Under the pieces are notes generated by a model. It worked only from the letters and a program-made list of their open reading frames with translations. It had not been told where the DNA came from and made no database searches. From CAWDPQ01 sp963804245 (GTDB lineage: Bacteria; Acidobacteriota; Vicinamibacteria; Vicinamibacterales; 2-12-FULL-66-21), in the NCBI GenBank assembly GCA_963804245.1, contig CAWDPQ010000020.1:310001-374000 (forward strand): a stretch of DNA of 64,000 nt, written 5' to 3'. The translations under genes and the position numbers were made by a program. Shown piece by piece: positions 17,345-25,146 of this stretch. Each line of letters starts with the position of its first letter. Position 1 is the first letter of the stretch.

Positions 17345-18138
17345 TGCGGCGCTTCGTCGTGTTCCTGGCCGTACTGCTCGTCGCGGCTGGTGCGTGGTAT
17401 TACACGCGCGTGCTGAACGAGGCACCTCCGGCGGAGACGGCTGTGGAACAGCCCGAGGAGTGGCTGGACGATCTCTACAGCCAGAATCCGCGTGAGGTCG
17501 AATCCGCGTCGGAAGAGGTGGCTTCGCTCGGTGCGCGTGCGCTGCCGACGATCCAGGCGACGCTGCGCAATCCCGACGCCGAAGCCGAGCGACTCAAGGC
17601 GGCGTTGAAAGCGTGCGGCATCATCGGACAGGCATCAGCGCCCGCTATTCCTGAAGTTGCCGCGCTGCTCGCGGAGCCGGGAGTCACGTCCGAAGCAGCC
17701 ATCGCCTTGAGCTACATGGGCCGGGAGGCGCTGCCGCCGCTGCGCGAGGCGCTGACGAATTCCGATCCGGTCGTCCGACGCGAAGCCCTGCGGTCGATCG
17801 GCAAGCTCAAGGATCGCGCACCACTGGAGCTCGAGGTCGTGTTCCCTCTCCTCGTCAACGGCATGTCGGATGTCGACGCCGGCGTTCGCGCCGTCGGCGC
17901 GACGTATCTCGGCATCATTCACGGCGCCGATGAACAGGCCGTGCCGGCGCTGGCGAAGGGGCTCGAGGATCCCGATGCGGAAGTGCGGCGCGCTTCTGCC
18001 GCGGCACTCGGCGCATTCGGCACCGGAGCCGAACCGGCGCTGCCGGCACTGCGAAAAGCGTCGACCGACCGCAACGAGGACGTCGCCCGCGAAGCTGGGC
18101 GCACGATCGTCAAGCTGCAGACGCCCCGGGAACGCTGA
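17344..18138 (+). CDS. Membrane-anchored HEAT-repeat protein
   Basis: The 264-residue product has one N-terminal helix (residues 4-19). About five HEAT/PBS-lyase-type repeats follow, each with the pattern ALPxLxxALxDxDxxVRxxAxxALG, for example at residues 125-155 and 195-230. It overlaps the dacB stop by one base. Such repeats are protein-binding scaffolds. The position after dacB suggests an envelope role, but the partner is unknown. Confidence 0.82.
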   Translation: MRRFVVFLAVLLVAAGAWYYTRVLNEAPPAETAVEQPEEWLDDLYSQNPREVESASEEVASLGARALPTIQATLRNPDAEAERLKAALKACGIIGQASAPAIPEVAALLAEPGVTSEAAIALSYMGREALPPLREALTNSDPVVRREALRSIGKLKDRAPLELEVVFPLLVNGMSDVDAGVRAVGATYLGIIHGADEQAVPALAKGLEDPDAEVRRASAAALGAFGTGAEPALPALRKASTDRNEDVAREAGRTIVKLQTPRER

Positions 18139-18144
18139 TCCTTG

Positions 18145-18268
18145 GATCGAGATCAGGAGAGATTATTTACAGGAGGCCAGGAGACCAGGAGATTTTGTTT
18201 TTCTCCCCAACCAATAATTCCTATCTCCTGATCTTCTGAACTCCTGTCTAAGTGTCTCCTGCACTCTG
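18145..18268. repeat. AGGAGATC-type inverted repeat, copy 1
   Basis: Arms at 18169-18192 and 18224-18247 (24 nt each, 20 matching) enclose a 31-nt AT-rich loop. A prefix reading GATCGAGATCAGGAGAG precedes it and is shared with the copy near 41260. It lies between convergent genes. Confidence 0.75.
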
Positions 18269-19444
18269 TACTAGCGTCCGCGCAAACGCCACGACGTCCG
18301 CGCCCGCGGCCGTCAGGCCGCCACCTTGGGCGAGCTCGGAACGTCCGCCGCCTTTCCCGCCAAACTTTCCCGTGAGCGCTTTCACGATAGCGGCGGCATC
18401 GATCGACCGATCGGGAGCGCGCGCAGCGACGATGGAAATGGGCACGCTCGTAGTTGCCAGAATGGCGGCGTAACCGGCGCGCTCGACGATCGCGCTGGCA
18501 ACAGCCTTCAGGCCGTTCGCATCCCAGCCGTCCAGAGCTTCGATGACGGTGGAGGCCTGTCGGTTTTCAGGACGCTCGGCCAGCACGCTCGCCTCGTGGC
18601 CGGCCAGCTTTTCCTGCAGGTGTTTGATTCGACGGCGGCCTTCGTTGTTCTCGGCTTGCAGCCTCTCCGTCGCCGCGGGGAGGTCCTCCAGCCCGGTGGA
18701 CAGCAACCGCGCCGCGGAAGACACGGTCTCGCGCAATAGACGGTACGACTCCAACGCACGAATTCCGCACCTGAACTCGACGCGCATTCCGCCGCGAAAC
18801 CGCTCGAACGAGGCGATGCTGATGTTGCCGATGGCGCCCGTCCGCGACACGTGGGTGCCGCCGCAGGCGGACAGATCGAATCCATCCACCTCCACGATTC
18901 TCAGTCTCCCACTGCGCCTTGGTTCCTTCCGCAGCGGCAGGTTTGCCGCCTCGCTCTCGTCGACGAACCGCACCGACACCGGCCGATCTTCCCAGACCAC
19001 ACGATTGGCGACGAGCTCCGCTGCCGCGATCTGAGCTGGCGACACTTCCTGCGCAAGATCGATGGTCGCCGATGATGTGCCGAGGTGAAAGCTCGACGTC
19101 CGCGCCTGGCATGTTCGCTCGAACGCCGCCGACAGCACGTGCTGTCCCGTGTGCTGCTGCATGTGCTCGAAGCGGCGACCCCAGTCGATCCGCCCGTGCG
19201 TCGGGCCCGCCAGCACCTCGCCTTCGACGATGTGCAACACCACTCCGTCATCACGATCGACGACGTCCACCACGCGCGAGTCACCGAGGGCGCCGGTATC
19301 GAAGGGCTGACCACCCGACGTCGGATAGAAGGCCGTGCGGTCGAGAATGGCGGCTGCGCGACCCTCCGCGTCACTGACCACGTCGAGGACCGTGGCGTCG
19401 AATTCCTTCAGGTAGGCGTTGGTGTAGTAGAGGCGATCGGTCAT
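18248..19444 (-). CDS. alaX: Alanyl-tRNA editing protein (AlaX-like, with DHHA1 domain)
   Basis: It hydrolyses mischarged Ser- or Gly-tRNA(Ala) in trans. The 398-residue product starts MTDRLYYTNAYLKEF. It has the zinc-site motifs QQHTGQHVLS (HxxxH) and SACGGTHVSRTG (Cys and His), a coiled linker near 250-290, and a C-terminal DHHA1 domain with GGKGGGRSELAQGGG. The catalytic aminoacylation domain of AlaRS is absent. The ATG at 19444 overlaps the queC stop by 4 bases; upstream residues in this frame are antisense noise from queC. It is the last gene of the que operon here. Confidence 0.88.
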   Translation of the reverse strand: MTDRLYYTNAYLKEFDATVLDVVSDAEGRAAAILDRTAFYPTSGGQPFDTGALGDSRVVDVVDRDDGVVLHIVEGEVLAGPTHGRIDWGRRFEHMQQHTGQHVLSAAFERTCQARTSSFHLGTSSATIDLAQEVSPAQIAAAELVANRVVWEDRPVSVRFVDESEAANLPLRKEPRRSGRLRIVEVDGFDLSACGGTHVSRTGAIGNISIASFERFRGGMRVEFRCGIRALESYRLLRETVSSAARLLSTGLEDLPAATERLQAENNEGRRRIKHLQEKLAGHEASVLAERPENRQASTVIEALDGWDANGLKAVASAIVERAGYAAILATTSVPISIVAARAPDRSIDAAAIVKALTGKFGGKGGGRSELAQGGGLTAAGADVVAFARTLVQSAGDT

Positions 19445-20146
19445 CGAATCACGGGGTCTGCGACGCCCGCCGCGGCGAAGCCGGCGGCGCGCAGGCGGCA
19501 GCTGTCGCATCGCCCACAGACCGTGCCGTCAGGCGCCGGATCGTAACAGCTGTGCGTGAGACTGTAGTCGACGCCGAGAGCCAGACCACGCCTGATGATG
19601 TCGGCTTTTGACATCTTCGCGAGCGGCGCAAAGATGCGCAGCCGACCACCTTCGACGCCGGCGCGCGTGGCGAGCGAAGCCAGGTGCTCGAAGGCGGAAA
19701 GGTACATCGGGTCGGCAGTCGGGATACCCCGAGTAATCGATCGCATTCACCCCGATGACAATGGCGCTCGCACCCACGACTTCAGCCCAACCCAGCGCCA
19801 GCGACAGGAAGATCGTATTCCGCGCGGGGACATACGTCACCGGAATATCGGCGGCGTCGAGCCTGCGATCCTTGGGGATGACGCCGTCGCCCGTGAGCGC
19901 CGAGCCGCCGAACTTCGCGAGGTCGACATCGAGCTCGACGTGGGCGGCGATGCGAAGGCTTCGTGCGACGGTGCGCGCCGCTTCGATTTCGCGCGCATGA
20001 ATCTGGCCGTAGCGGATCGTCAGAGCGTAGAGCTCGTAGCCCTCCGCACGCGCCACCGCCGCAGCAGTAGCGGAGTCGAGGCCACCGCTCAGGAGAACGA
20101 CCGCTTTTCCGGCAGAGCCTACTTGCGGCGGTAGATCAGGTACCAC
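19441..20146 (-). CDS. queC: 7-cyano-7-deazaguanine synthase (frame broken)
   Basis: QueC converts 7-carboxy-7-deazaguanine to preQ0 for queuosine. The first frame has the PP-loop LLSGGLDSATAA and continues to DYSGYPDCRP. The second frame has PMYLSAFEHLA and the C-terminal zinc cysteines in HSCYDP and CGRCDSC. Removing one base of the GGG at 19709-19711 joins them exactly. GTG at 20146, inside the 3' end of the preceding methyltransferase gene, is the likely start since no ATG is present. Repaired length is about 234 residues. Confidence 0.87.
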
Positions 20147-20788
20147 TTCGCCTCGGAAACGCGGGATCTCTTCCGACCGGACGAAGCCCACATTCGCCAT
20201 CCACCCGTCCAGTTCGTCCTTGGTCACCTGCAGCTTCGGGTTGTCCGCGTGCGGACCTTTCTTCGCGTCGGGCTCGACGATGGCGATGCGGCCGGAAGGA
20301 GCCATGTACCGGACCACCTGCGTCAAATAGCCGGGCTTGTCCTCGATGTGATGCAGCACATCGTGCAGGAACGCCATGTCCACGTTCGTTGACGGCAACT
20401 TCGGATCGCCGAACTGCCCGAGCACCGTTTGCACGTTGCCGATGCCCTGCTGTTTGACCTTTTCGTTGATGTGGTCGAGCAGTTTCGAATCGATGTCGAC
20501 CGCGTACACGGTGCCTTTGTCGCCGACGGCTTGCGCCAGCGGCGCGGCAAACAGGCCCGAGCCGGCGCCGAGATCCGCCACGACGCTGCCGGGCTTCAAG
20601 TGCAGGGCGGCCACGATCTCGTCGATCTTCAGGCCAGCCACGCGCTCGGGCGAGTCGAGCAGCTTGATCCATTCTTCGGCGGGGCGCGCGGCGAGCTGGC
20701 CGGCGGCCGGACTGGCAATCCCGCCCACCATCGCCACGACGATCAGGATCGGCCGAATGGTTCGCAACGTCAGTGTCCTTTCCTGCAT
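20119..20788 (-). CDS. Secreted class I methyltransferase (frame broken near its end)
   Basis: An N-terminal signal peptide (MQERTLTLRTIRPILIVVAM, Ala-rich cleavage region) precedes a SAM domain with VADLGAGSGLF, an acidic strand-2 end (AVDID) and FLHDVLHHIED. Near 20150-20158 one extra base, probably in the TTT run, makes the gene read on into queC. In the next frame it ends naturally as SEAKWYLIYRRK and a TAG at 20121. ATG at 20788 was preferred over GTG at 20806. An exported methyltransferase between queE and queC is odd; its substrate is unknown. Confidence 0.75.
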
Positions 20789-20798
20789 GACTGACGCC

Positions 20799-21440
20799 TC
20801 ACACACCGCGGACGTGGGCGCCCCAGATGTACTTGTGCGATTGCAATTGAAGCCGAACTGTCAGCCGGTCCTCGAGAATCCACCCGGCGAGATCCGCAGG
20901 TGCGAGCGTGTCGTGCACCGGCGAGAACAAGACAGCCGCGGCACGCGAGGTGAGTTCGTGACGGGAGACCACCTCGCGAGCGTATTCGTAGTCAGCCCGA
21001 TCGCGAATCACGAATTTGATCTCATCCCGCGGACGCAAGGCCTCGAGATTCGGCCAATGGTTCTTCGCCGCCTCACCGCTGCCCGGACATTTCACGTCGA
21101 TGATCCGCACGACCGGTTCGGGCACGTCGGCGACGCTCAAGTGTCCGCCGGTCTCAATCATGACCTCGTGGCCGCGCTCGAGCAGCGCATGCATCAGCGG
21201 GTAGACCTCCCGCTGCAGCAAGGGCTCACCGCCGGTGATCTCGACCAGATTGCAACCGTAGGAGGCGACCTGGGCCAGGACGTCCTCGACTGTGACTTTC
21301 CGCCCTTCGTGGAAGGCGTAGGGGGTGTCGCACCATGAACAACGCAGATCGCAGGCCGTCAGGCGTACGAACACGCAGGGCCGGCCGGTGTAGGTCGACT
21401 CCCCCTGGATCGAGTGGAAGATTTCGTTGATGGTCAGCAA
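20799..21440 (-). CDS. queE: 7-carboxy-7-deazaguanine synthase
   Basis: This radical-SAM enzyme makes the deazapurine ring of queuosine. The 213-residue product has the cluster motif CDLRCSWCDTPY (CxxxCxxC), the N-terminal family motif EIFHSIQGEST and the SAM-binding ITGGEPLLQ. The start is TTG at 21440; no ATG or GTG is available in frame. It leads the minus-strand unit queE, methyltransferase, queC, alaX. queD is not in the window; queA is at 41.4 kb. Confidence 0.92.
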   Translation of the reverse strand: MLTINEIFHSIQGESTYTGRPCVFVRLTACDLRCSWCDTPYAFHEGRKVTVEDVLAQVASYGCNLVEITGGEPLLQREVYPLMHALLERGHEVMIETGGHLSVADVPEPVVRIIDVKCPGSGEAAKNHWPNLEALRPRDEIKFVIRDRADYEYAREVVSRHELTSRAAAVLFSPVHDTLAPADLAGWILEDRLTVRLQLQSHKYIWGAHVRGV

Positions 21441-21450
21441 ACTGTTTATT

Positions 21451-21610
21451 TTAGCTGGCAGCTACCAGCTCCCGAGCCCCCGAGCCCCCGAGCTCCCGAG
21501 CCCCGAGCTCCCGAGCGCACCCCGAGAGCGTAACCGACTCACACATCTGTAATTGGATAAGACGCTGAATTCGGGAAAGCTGGAAGCTGCCCGCGGGTGC
21601 GGCGGGTAGC
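21451..21610. repeat. Low-complexity intergenic repeats (CCCGAGC tandem and AGCTGGAAGCT)
   Basis: This 210-nt divergent gap between queE and the next gene holds six or more tandem copies of CCCGAGC(C/T) at about 21473-21520, flanked by AGCTGGCAGCTACCAGCT and GAAAGCTGGAAGCTGCC. The CCCGAGC unit recurs inverted at 59480-59505. I see no clear promoter. Confidence 0.6.
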
Positions 21611-21650
21611 TGGTCCGGGCCCTGGTTTTGCTGCTGAGTCAGCACACCCC

Positions 21651-23090
21651 ATGGGCTTTCCGCGCTTCGAGCGAGAGCAATTTCAGCTCAGCCTTTTGTT
21701 TGTCGCAATCGCGGCCGCCGCGTGTCTCATGCCTGCGCAAACCGACACATGGTGGCAACTCCGAACCGGAGAAGAGATGTGGCACTCCGGTCGCGTCATG
21801 CTCCACGACCAGTTCACGCACACGGTTGCCGGCAAACGCTGGCCGAACCACGAATGGCTGTCGCAGGTCGTCTTCTATGCGACCTATGTACTGGGCGGGC
21901 TGCCACTGCTGACCGCCCTCTGCGCCGGGACGGTCACGCTCGCCTGGCTGATCGTGTCGTCGCTCACGGCGACTCCGGGAGCGCCGATCTTCCGCGTGGC
22001 GCTGGTTGGTCTTGGCGCGATGCTCTCGAGTCCCGCGTGGTCCCTCCGTCCACAGGTGCTCACCCTCGGCTTCTTGTCGCTGACCTTGTGGATCGTCGTC
22101 CGCCGCCGCTACATCTGGCTGCTGCCGCCGTTGTTTGTGATCTGGGCCAACCTGCATGGAGCCGTCGCGCTCGGCGGTCTGGTCGTCGTCGCGGCAACCA
22201 TCGCCGCAGCCGTCCGACGCGAGAATCTCGTGACGTGGTGCGCGATTGCGGCGCTGTGCTTCCTGGCAACGGCGGCAACGCCGCTCGGTCCGTCGCTCTG
22301 GCTCGAGATTCCGGGCTCGCTGCAGCGCCTGCAGGCTTACGGCGTGCTGGAATGGCAGGCGCCGCAGTTCGGTCGGCTCAGCGACCTGCCGTTCTGGCTG
22401 GTCGTTGCCGCGCTCGTGACAATCGCCATCCGCTATCGACGAATCCTGGACTCGTCGGCCACGCTGACGTTAACGCTCTCCACCGGACTGCTGTTGCTGC
22501 TGGCGCTGCGCAGCTCGCGCCACATCCCGACTTTCCTGCTCTCCGCGATACCGACCATCGCCATGCTGCTGCCGCGCAGTGACGCACCCCGGCCGCTGCC
22601 GGTTCGCGCCATGAACCGGCGCCGGACTCTCGACCTGGCGATTCTGTCCACGTGCGCCGCTGGTTCAGTGCTCTTCGTCGCCACGGCATGGCTGCAGCCG
22701 TTGCCGCGACTGGCCTGGACACCGATGTCACCGGCCGTCATTGCCGCCGTCAATGGCTGTCCCGGACGCTTGTACAACCGCTATGACGAGGGGGGCTACC
22801 TGATCTGGTTCATGAAGCACCGCCCGGTCTTCATGGACAGCCGGCAGGATCCATTTCCCGCTGAGATGATCATGGCGCACATCGGCGTCGAACGTTCCGG
22901 TGACTACAAAGAGCTCTTCACCACCTACGACATCGGCTGTTCGTTGTCGCTGAAGAGCTCACCGCTGGCGCAGTCGCTGCTGCGCGACGGATGGCGCGAG
23001 GCGGACGCCGGAGGTGTGTGGATGGTCTATCACCGCCCCGCCCCCGGTACACCACATGCCTTGAGTGCGGTGCGCAAAGCCGATTACTGA
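21651..23090 (+). CDS. Polytopic membrane protein, glycosyltransferase-like
   Basis: The 479-residue product has about nine to ten hydrophobic segments. An acidic TDTWWQLRTGEEMW motif follows the first, with WPNHEWLSQ soon after. The C-terminal ~110 residues are soluble, with YNRYDEGGYLIWF and VFMDSRQDPFP. The early D near the first helix and the C-terminal domain recall GT-C type membrane glycosyltransferases, but no family can be named with confidence. ATG at 21651 was chosen; upstream in-frame residues derive from the repeat. Confidence 0.65.
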   Translation: MGFPRFEREQFQLSLLFVAIAAAACLMPAQTDTWWQLRTGEEMWHSGRVMLHDQFTHTVAGKRWPNHEWLSQVVFYATYVLGGLPLLTALCAGTVTLAWLIVSSLTATPGAPIFRVALVGLGAMLSSPAWSLRPQVLTLGFLSLTLWIVVRRRYIWLLPPLFVIWANLHGAVALGGLVVVAATIAAAVRRENLVTWCAIAALCFLATAATPLGPSLWLEIPGSLQRLQAYGVLEWQAPQFGRLSDLPFWLVVAALVTIAIRYRRILDSSATLTLTLSTGLLLLLALRSSRHIPTFLLSAIPTIAMLLPRSDAPRPLPVRAMNRRRTLDLAILSTCAAGSVLFVATAWLQPLPRLAWTPMSPAVIAAVNGCPGRLYNRYDEGGYLIWFMKHRPVFMDSRQDPFPAEMIMAHIGVERSGDYKELFTTYDIGCSLSLKSSPLAQSLLRDGWREADAGGVWMVYHRPAPGTPHALSAVRKADY

Positions 23091-23114
23091 TCGCTGAAGA
23101 TCAAGAGCGCTCAA

Positions 23115-23171
23115 CAGGAGATCAGAAGATCAGGAGAAAATATCGGTTGCTCCTGATCTCGTGATCTCCTG
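23115..23171. repeat. AGGAGATC-type inverted repeat, copy 2
   Basis: Arms at 23115-23136 and 23150-23171 are 22 nt each with 20 pairs, around a 13-nt loop. This is the cleanest member of the family, between two tandem genes and 42 nt before the selenoprotein start. Confidence 0.8.
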
Positions 23172-23212
23172 TGAACCCTCCTGGGCTCGATCCGACCGAC
23201 GGCAGGAGTACA

Positions 23213-23560
23213 ATGATTCTCGTGCCGCGCGTCACTTTTTACTGGAAACCGACCTGAACGACCTGCCGCAACGCCAGAAGTTTTCTGGAAAAGCATCACG
23301 TCGACGCCACCGAGCTCGACATCAACACCAATCCTCCCAGTCGTGAGTTTCTCGAGCGACACATCGACGAACAGCGCTTCCTCGATTTCGTGAGCACCAG
23401 GAGTCCCGTGTTCAAGCAACGGCCGCTGCCGAAGTCCAAGAAGGAAGCCATCGACCTGATGATGCAGCAGCCGAACCTGATCAAGCGGCCGGTCCTGGTC
23501 CGCGGCAACAAGGTGACCTTCGGCTTCGACCGCGAGGCATATGAAAAGCTCACGGACTGA
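23213..23560 (+). CDS. ArsC/Spx-like thioredoxin-fold selenoprotein (in-frame TGA = Sec)
   Basis: ATG at 23213 follows AGGAG by 4 nt. The 115-codon frame reads VTFYWKPT-TGA-TTCRNARSFLEK, then HHVDATELDIN and a C-terminal IKRPVLVRGNKVTFGF with the cis-Pro of ArsC-family proteins. The single in-frame TGA (23255-23257, codon 15) falls exactly on the first Cys of the expected CxxC, giving UxxC. The rest of the frame is intact to TGA at 23558 and overlaps the next start by 20 bases. A hairpin of bacterial SECIS form follows. The family acts in thiol redox or arsenate-type reduction; the substrate is unknown. Standard gene callers would miss or truncate it. Confidence 0.85.
23255..23288 (+). promoter_or_regulatory. 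Candidate bacterial SECIS element
   Basis: After the TGA at 23255-23257, CCAGAA (23274-23279) and TTCTGG (23283-23288) form a perfect 6-bp stem with a GTT loop. The loop begins with G, 22 nt after the TGA. Bacterial SECIS elements, which SelB reads, require a small apical loop with an early G at roughly this distance. Confidence 0.75.
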
Positions 23561-24539
23561 CTCGCCGGCTCGAGGGCGGGCAGCCGCGATCAGAATCGGC
23601 ACCTCGGGCTGGAGCTATCCATCCGGCAAAGGCACCTGGAACGGCATTTTCTATCCGGCCGCCGACCGCCGCTCGCGCGGCGCACCGAAGTTCGACGAGC
23701 TGTCGTTTTACGCGGACCACTTCGACACGGTCGAGATCAATTCGAGCTTCTATCGAATTCCTGCGCCAGCGACAGCCGAGAAATGGGCCTCGCGCACGCC
23801 GGCGAACTTCGAATTCTCGCTGAAGCTCTATCAGAAGTTCACGCACCCCGAGATGTTCACCAAGGCCACTGGGGGCGATGCGATGGACCTCGGCCAGCGT
23901 GACGTCGACGAGTTTCGCGCGGCAATCGATCCGCTTGCGCGCGCCGGCAAGCTGGGCGCCCTTCTCGCCCAATTTCCTGCCTCCTTCAAGAACGAATCCG
24001 GTTCGCGTGATTACCTCGAGTGGCTCCTGAACAGCTTTCGCGACTATCTGGTCGCCGTCGAGCTGCGTCATCGCAGTTGGAGCGACGACCACGCCGCCAT
24101 ACTCGAGATGCTGCGCACGTTCAACGCCGCCTGGGCGCAGATCGACGAGCCGAAATTTCGCGATTCCATACGACAGAAGCTCTATACCGACGCCGGTGCC
24201 TTCTACTATCTGCGGCTGCACGGGCGAAACGCCGCGCAATGGTGGAAGCACGAAAAATCCGAGGACCGTTACAACTATTTGTACTCTGCGGAGGAGCTCG
24301 AACCGTTTGCGGAAGCGGCCGAGGCCGCGTCACACAAGGTGAGGAAGGCCTACCTCTATGCGAACAACCATTTTTCGGCAAAGTCGGTGGCGAACGCGGC
24401 AATCCTGCGGCACAAGCTCGGACAGGGCGTGCCGGGGGAATACCCCCCAGAGTTTGTCGAAGAGTTCCCCGAGGTCAAGGGCCTCGTGAAGCTGCTGCCC
24501 GAGCAGCCCGCTCTCATTCCTTCACGGAAACCTTCTTGA
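23541..24539 (+). CDS. DUF72 (YecE-like) TIM-barrel protein
   Basis: The 332-residue product has the family start IRIGTSGWSYPSGKGTWNG, the conserved FDTVEINSSFYRIP and EFSLKLYQKFTHP, and the late YLRLHGRNAAQWW and AYLYANNHF. DUF72 proteins are TIM barrels of unsettled function. The N-terminal ~13 residues (Ser/Arg-rich) precede the domain. The ATG lies inside the selenoprotein 3' end, so the two are probably co-translated. Confidence 0.88.
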   Translation: MKSSRTDSPARGRAAAIRIGTSGWSYPSGKGTWNGIFYPAADRRSRGAPKFDELSFYADHFDTVEINSSFYRIPAPATAEKWASRTPANFEFSLKLYQKFTHPEMFTKATGGDAMDLGQRDVDEFRAAIDPLARAGKLGALLAQFPASFKNESGSRDYLEWLLNSFRDYLVAVELRHRSWSDDHAAILEMLRTFNAAWAQIDEPKFRDSIRQKLYTDAGAFYYLRLHGRNAAQWWKHEKSEDRYNYLYSAEELEPFAEAAEAASHKVRKAYLYANNHFSAKSVANAAILRHKLGQGVPGEYPPEFVEEFPEVKGLVKLLPEQPALIPSRKPS

Positions 24540-25044
24540 GGACGTCCCCCCGTTTGATCTTGTCCGCCACGTCCATACCGGAGATGACGCGACCGAAAAC
24601 GGTGTATTTGCCGTCGAGGCCCGGCCTGGGCTGCAACAGGATGTAGAACTGGCTGTCGGCCAGCGCGGGATTGCCGGTATGAGCCATGGCGACCGCGCCG
24701 CGCATGTGACGCCGCTTCTTGCTGATCTCCGATGCGCCGATCGGTTTGCCGCTGCCCGCCCGGCCCCACCAGCTCTCCTTCGACACGTCGCGCGAGGTCG
24801 GGTCGCCGACCTGGACGAGAAAGTTCGGCTCGGCGCGATGGAAGCGATGGCCGTTGTAGAAGCCTTTTTTGGCCAGCTCCAGAATGCGGGCGACGGTCTT
24901 CGGCGCTTCGTCAGGATACGTTTCGAACTCGATTGTTCCTTTGGCGGTCTCGAGCACGATGACCGGACCGGCGCCGGGAGATTTCGCTTGAGGGATCGCC
25001 GCAAAAACTGCGGGAAGCAGCGTCAGGATGAGTGGAATCAGCAT
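24514..25044 (-). CDS. Exported cyclophilin-type peptidyl-prolyl isomerase
   Basis: The 176-residue product has a hydrophobic signal (MLIPLILTLLPAVFAAIPQA) and the cyclophilin motifs FYNGHRFHRAEPNFLVQVGD, GAVAMAHTGNP and SQFYILL. The upstream in-frame extension reads FRLQPEG and FRLKAEAT. It is translated intergenic repeat, not protein, so the start is placed at 25044. Its 3' end overlaps the DUF72 gene by 26 bases tail to tail. Confidence 0.88.
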   Translation of the reverse strand: MLIPLILTLLPAVFAAIPQAKSPGAGPVIVLETAKGTIEFETYPDEAPKTVARILELAKKGFYNGHRFHRAEPNFLVQVGDPTSRDVSKESWWGRAGSGKPIGASEISKKRRHMRGAVAMAHTGNPALADSQFYILLQPRPGLDGKYTVFGRVISGMDVADKIKRGDVLKKVSVKE

Positions 25045-25047
25045 ACA

Positions 25048-25135
25048 GGTGTCCGTGGCTTCCGCCTTCAGGCGGAAGAAGAATTCAGTCGAATGACCTT
25101 CCGGCTGAAGCCGGAAGCCACGCATTTAGTTCGTC
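25048..25135. repeat. Paired GGCTTCCGCC/GGCTTCCGGC palindromes (FRLKAEAT repeat)
   Basis: Two hairpins lie in the gap between the nth stop and the cyclophilin start. GGCTTCCGCCTTCAGGCGGAAG runs from about 25057, and CTTCCGGCTGAAGCCGGAAG from about 25100. In one frame they read FRLKAEAT/FRLQPEG, a dispersed repeat common in some Acidobacteriota. Confidence 0.7.
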
Positions 25136-25146
25136 GCGCCACGCAT

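Noticed and set aside
19529..20806. A methyltransferase-QueC fusion protein
   Set aside because: A one-base correction yields a natural methyltransferase C-terminus and stop, and no fusion linker is visible.
23255..23257. In-frame TGA as a pseudogene-making stop
   Set aside because: The frame is otherwise intact, the TGA falls on the catalytic Cys and a SECIS-like hairpin follows. A base-call error remains possible and is listed as the refuting test.
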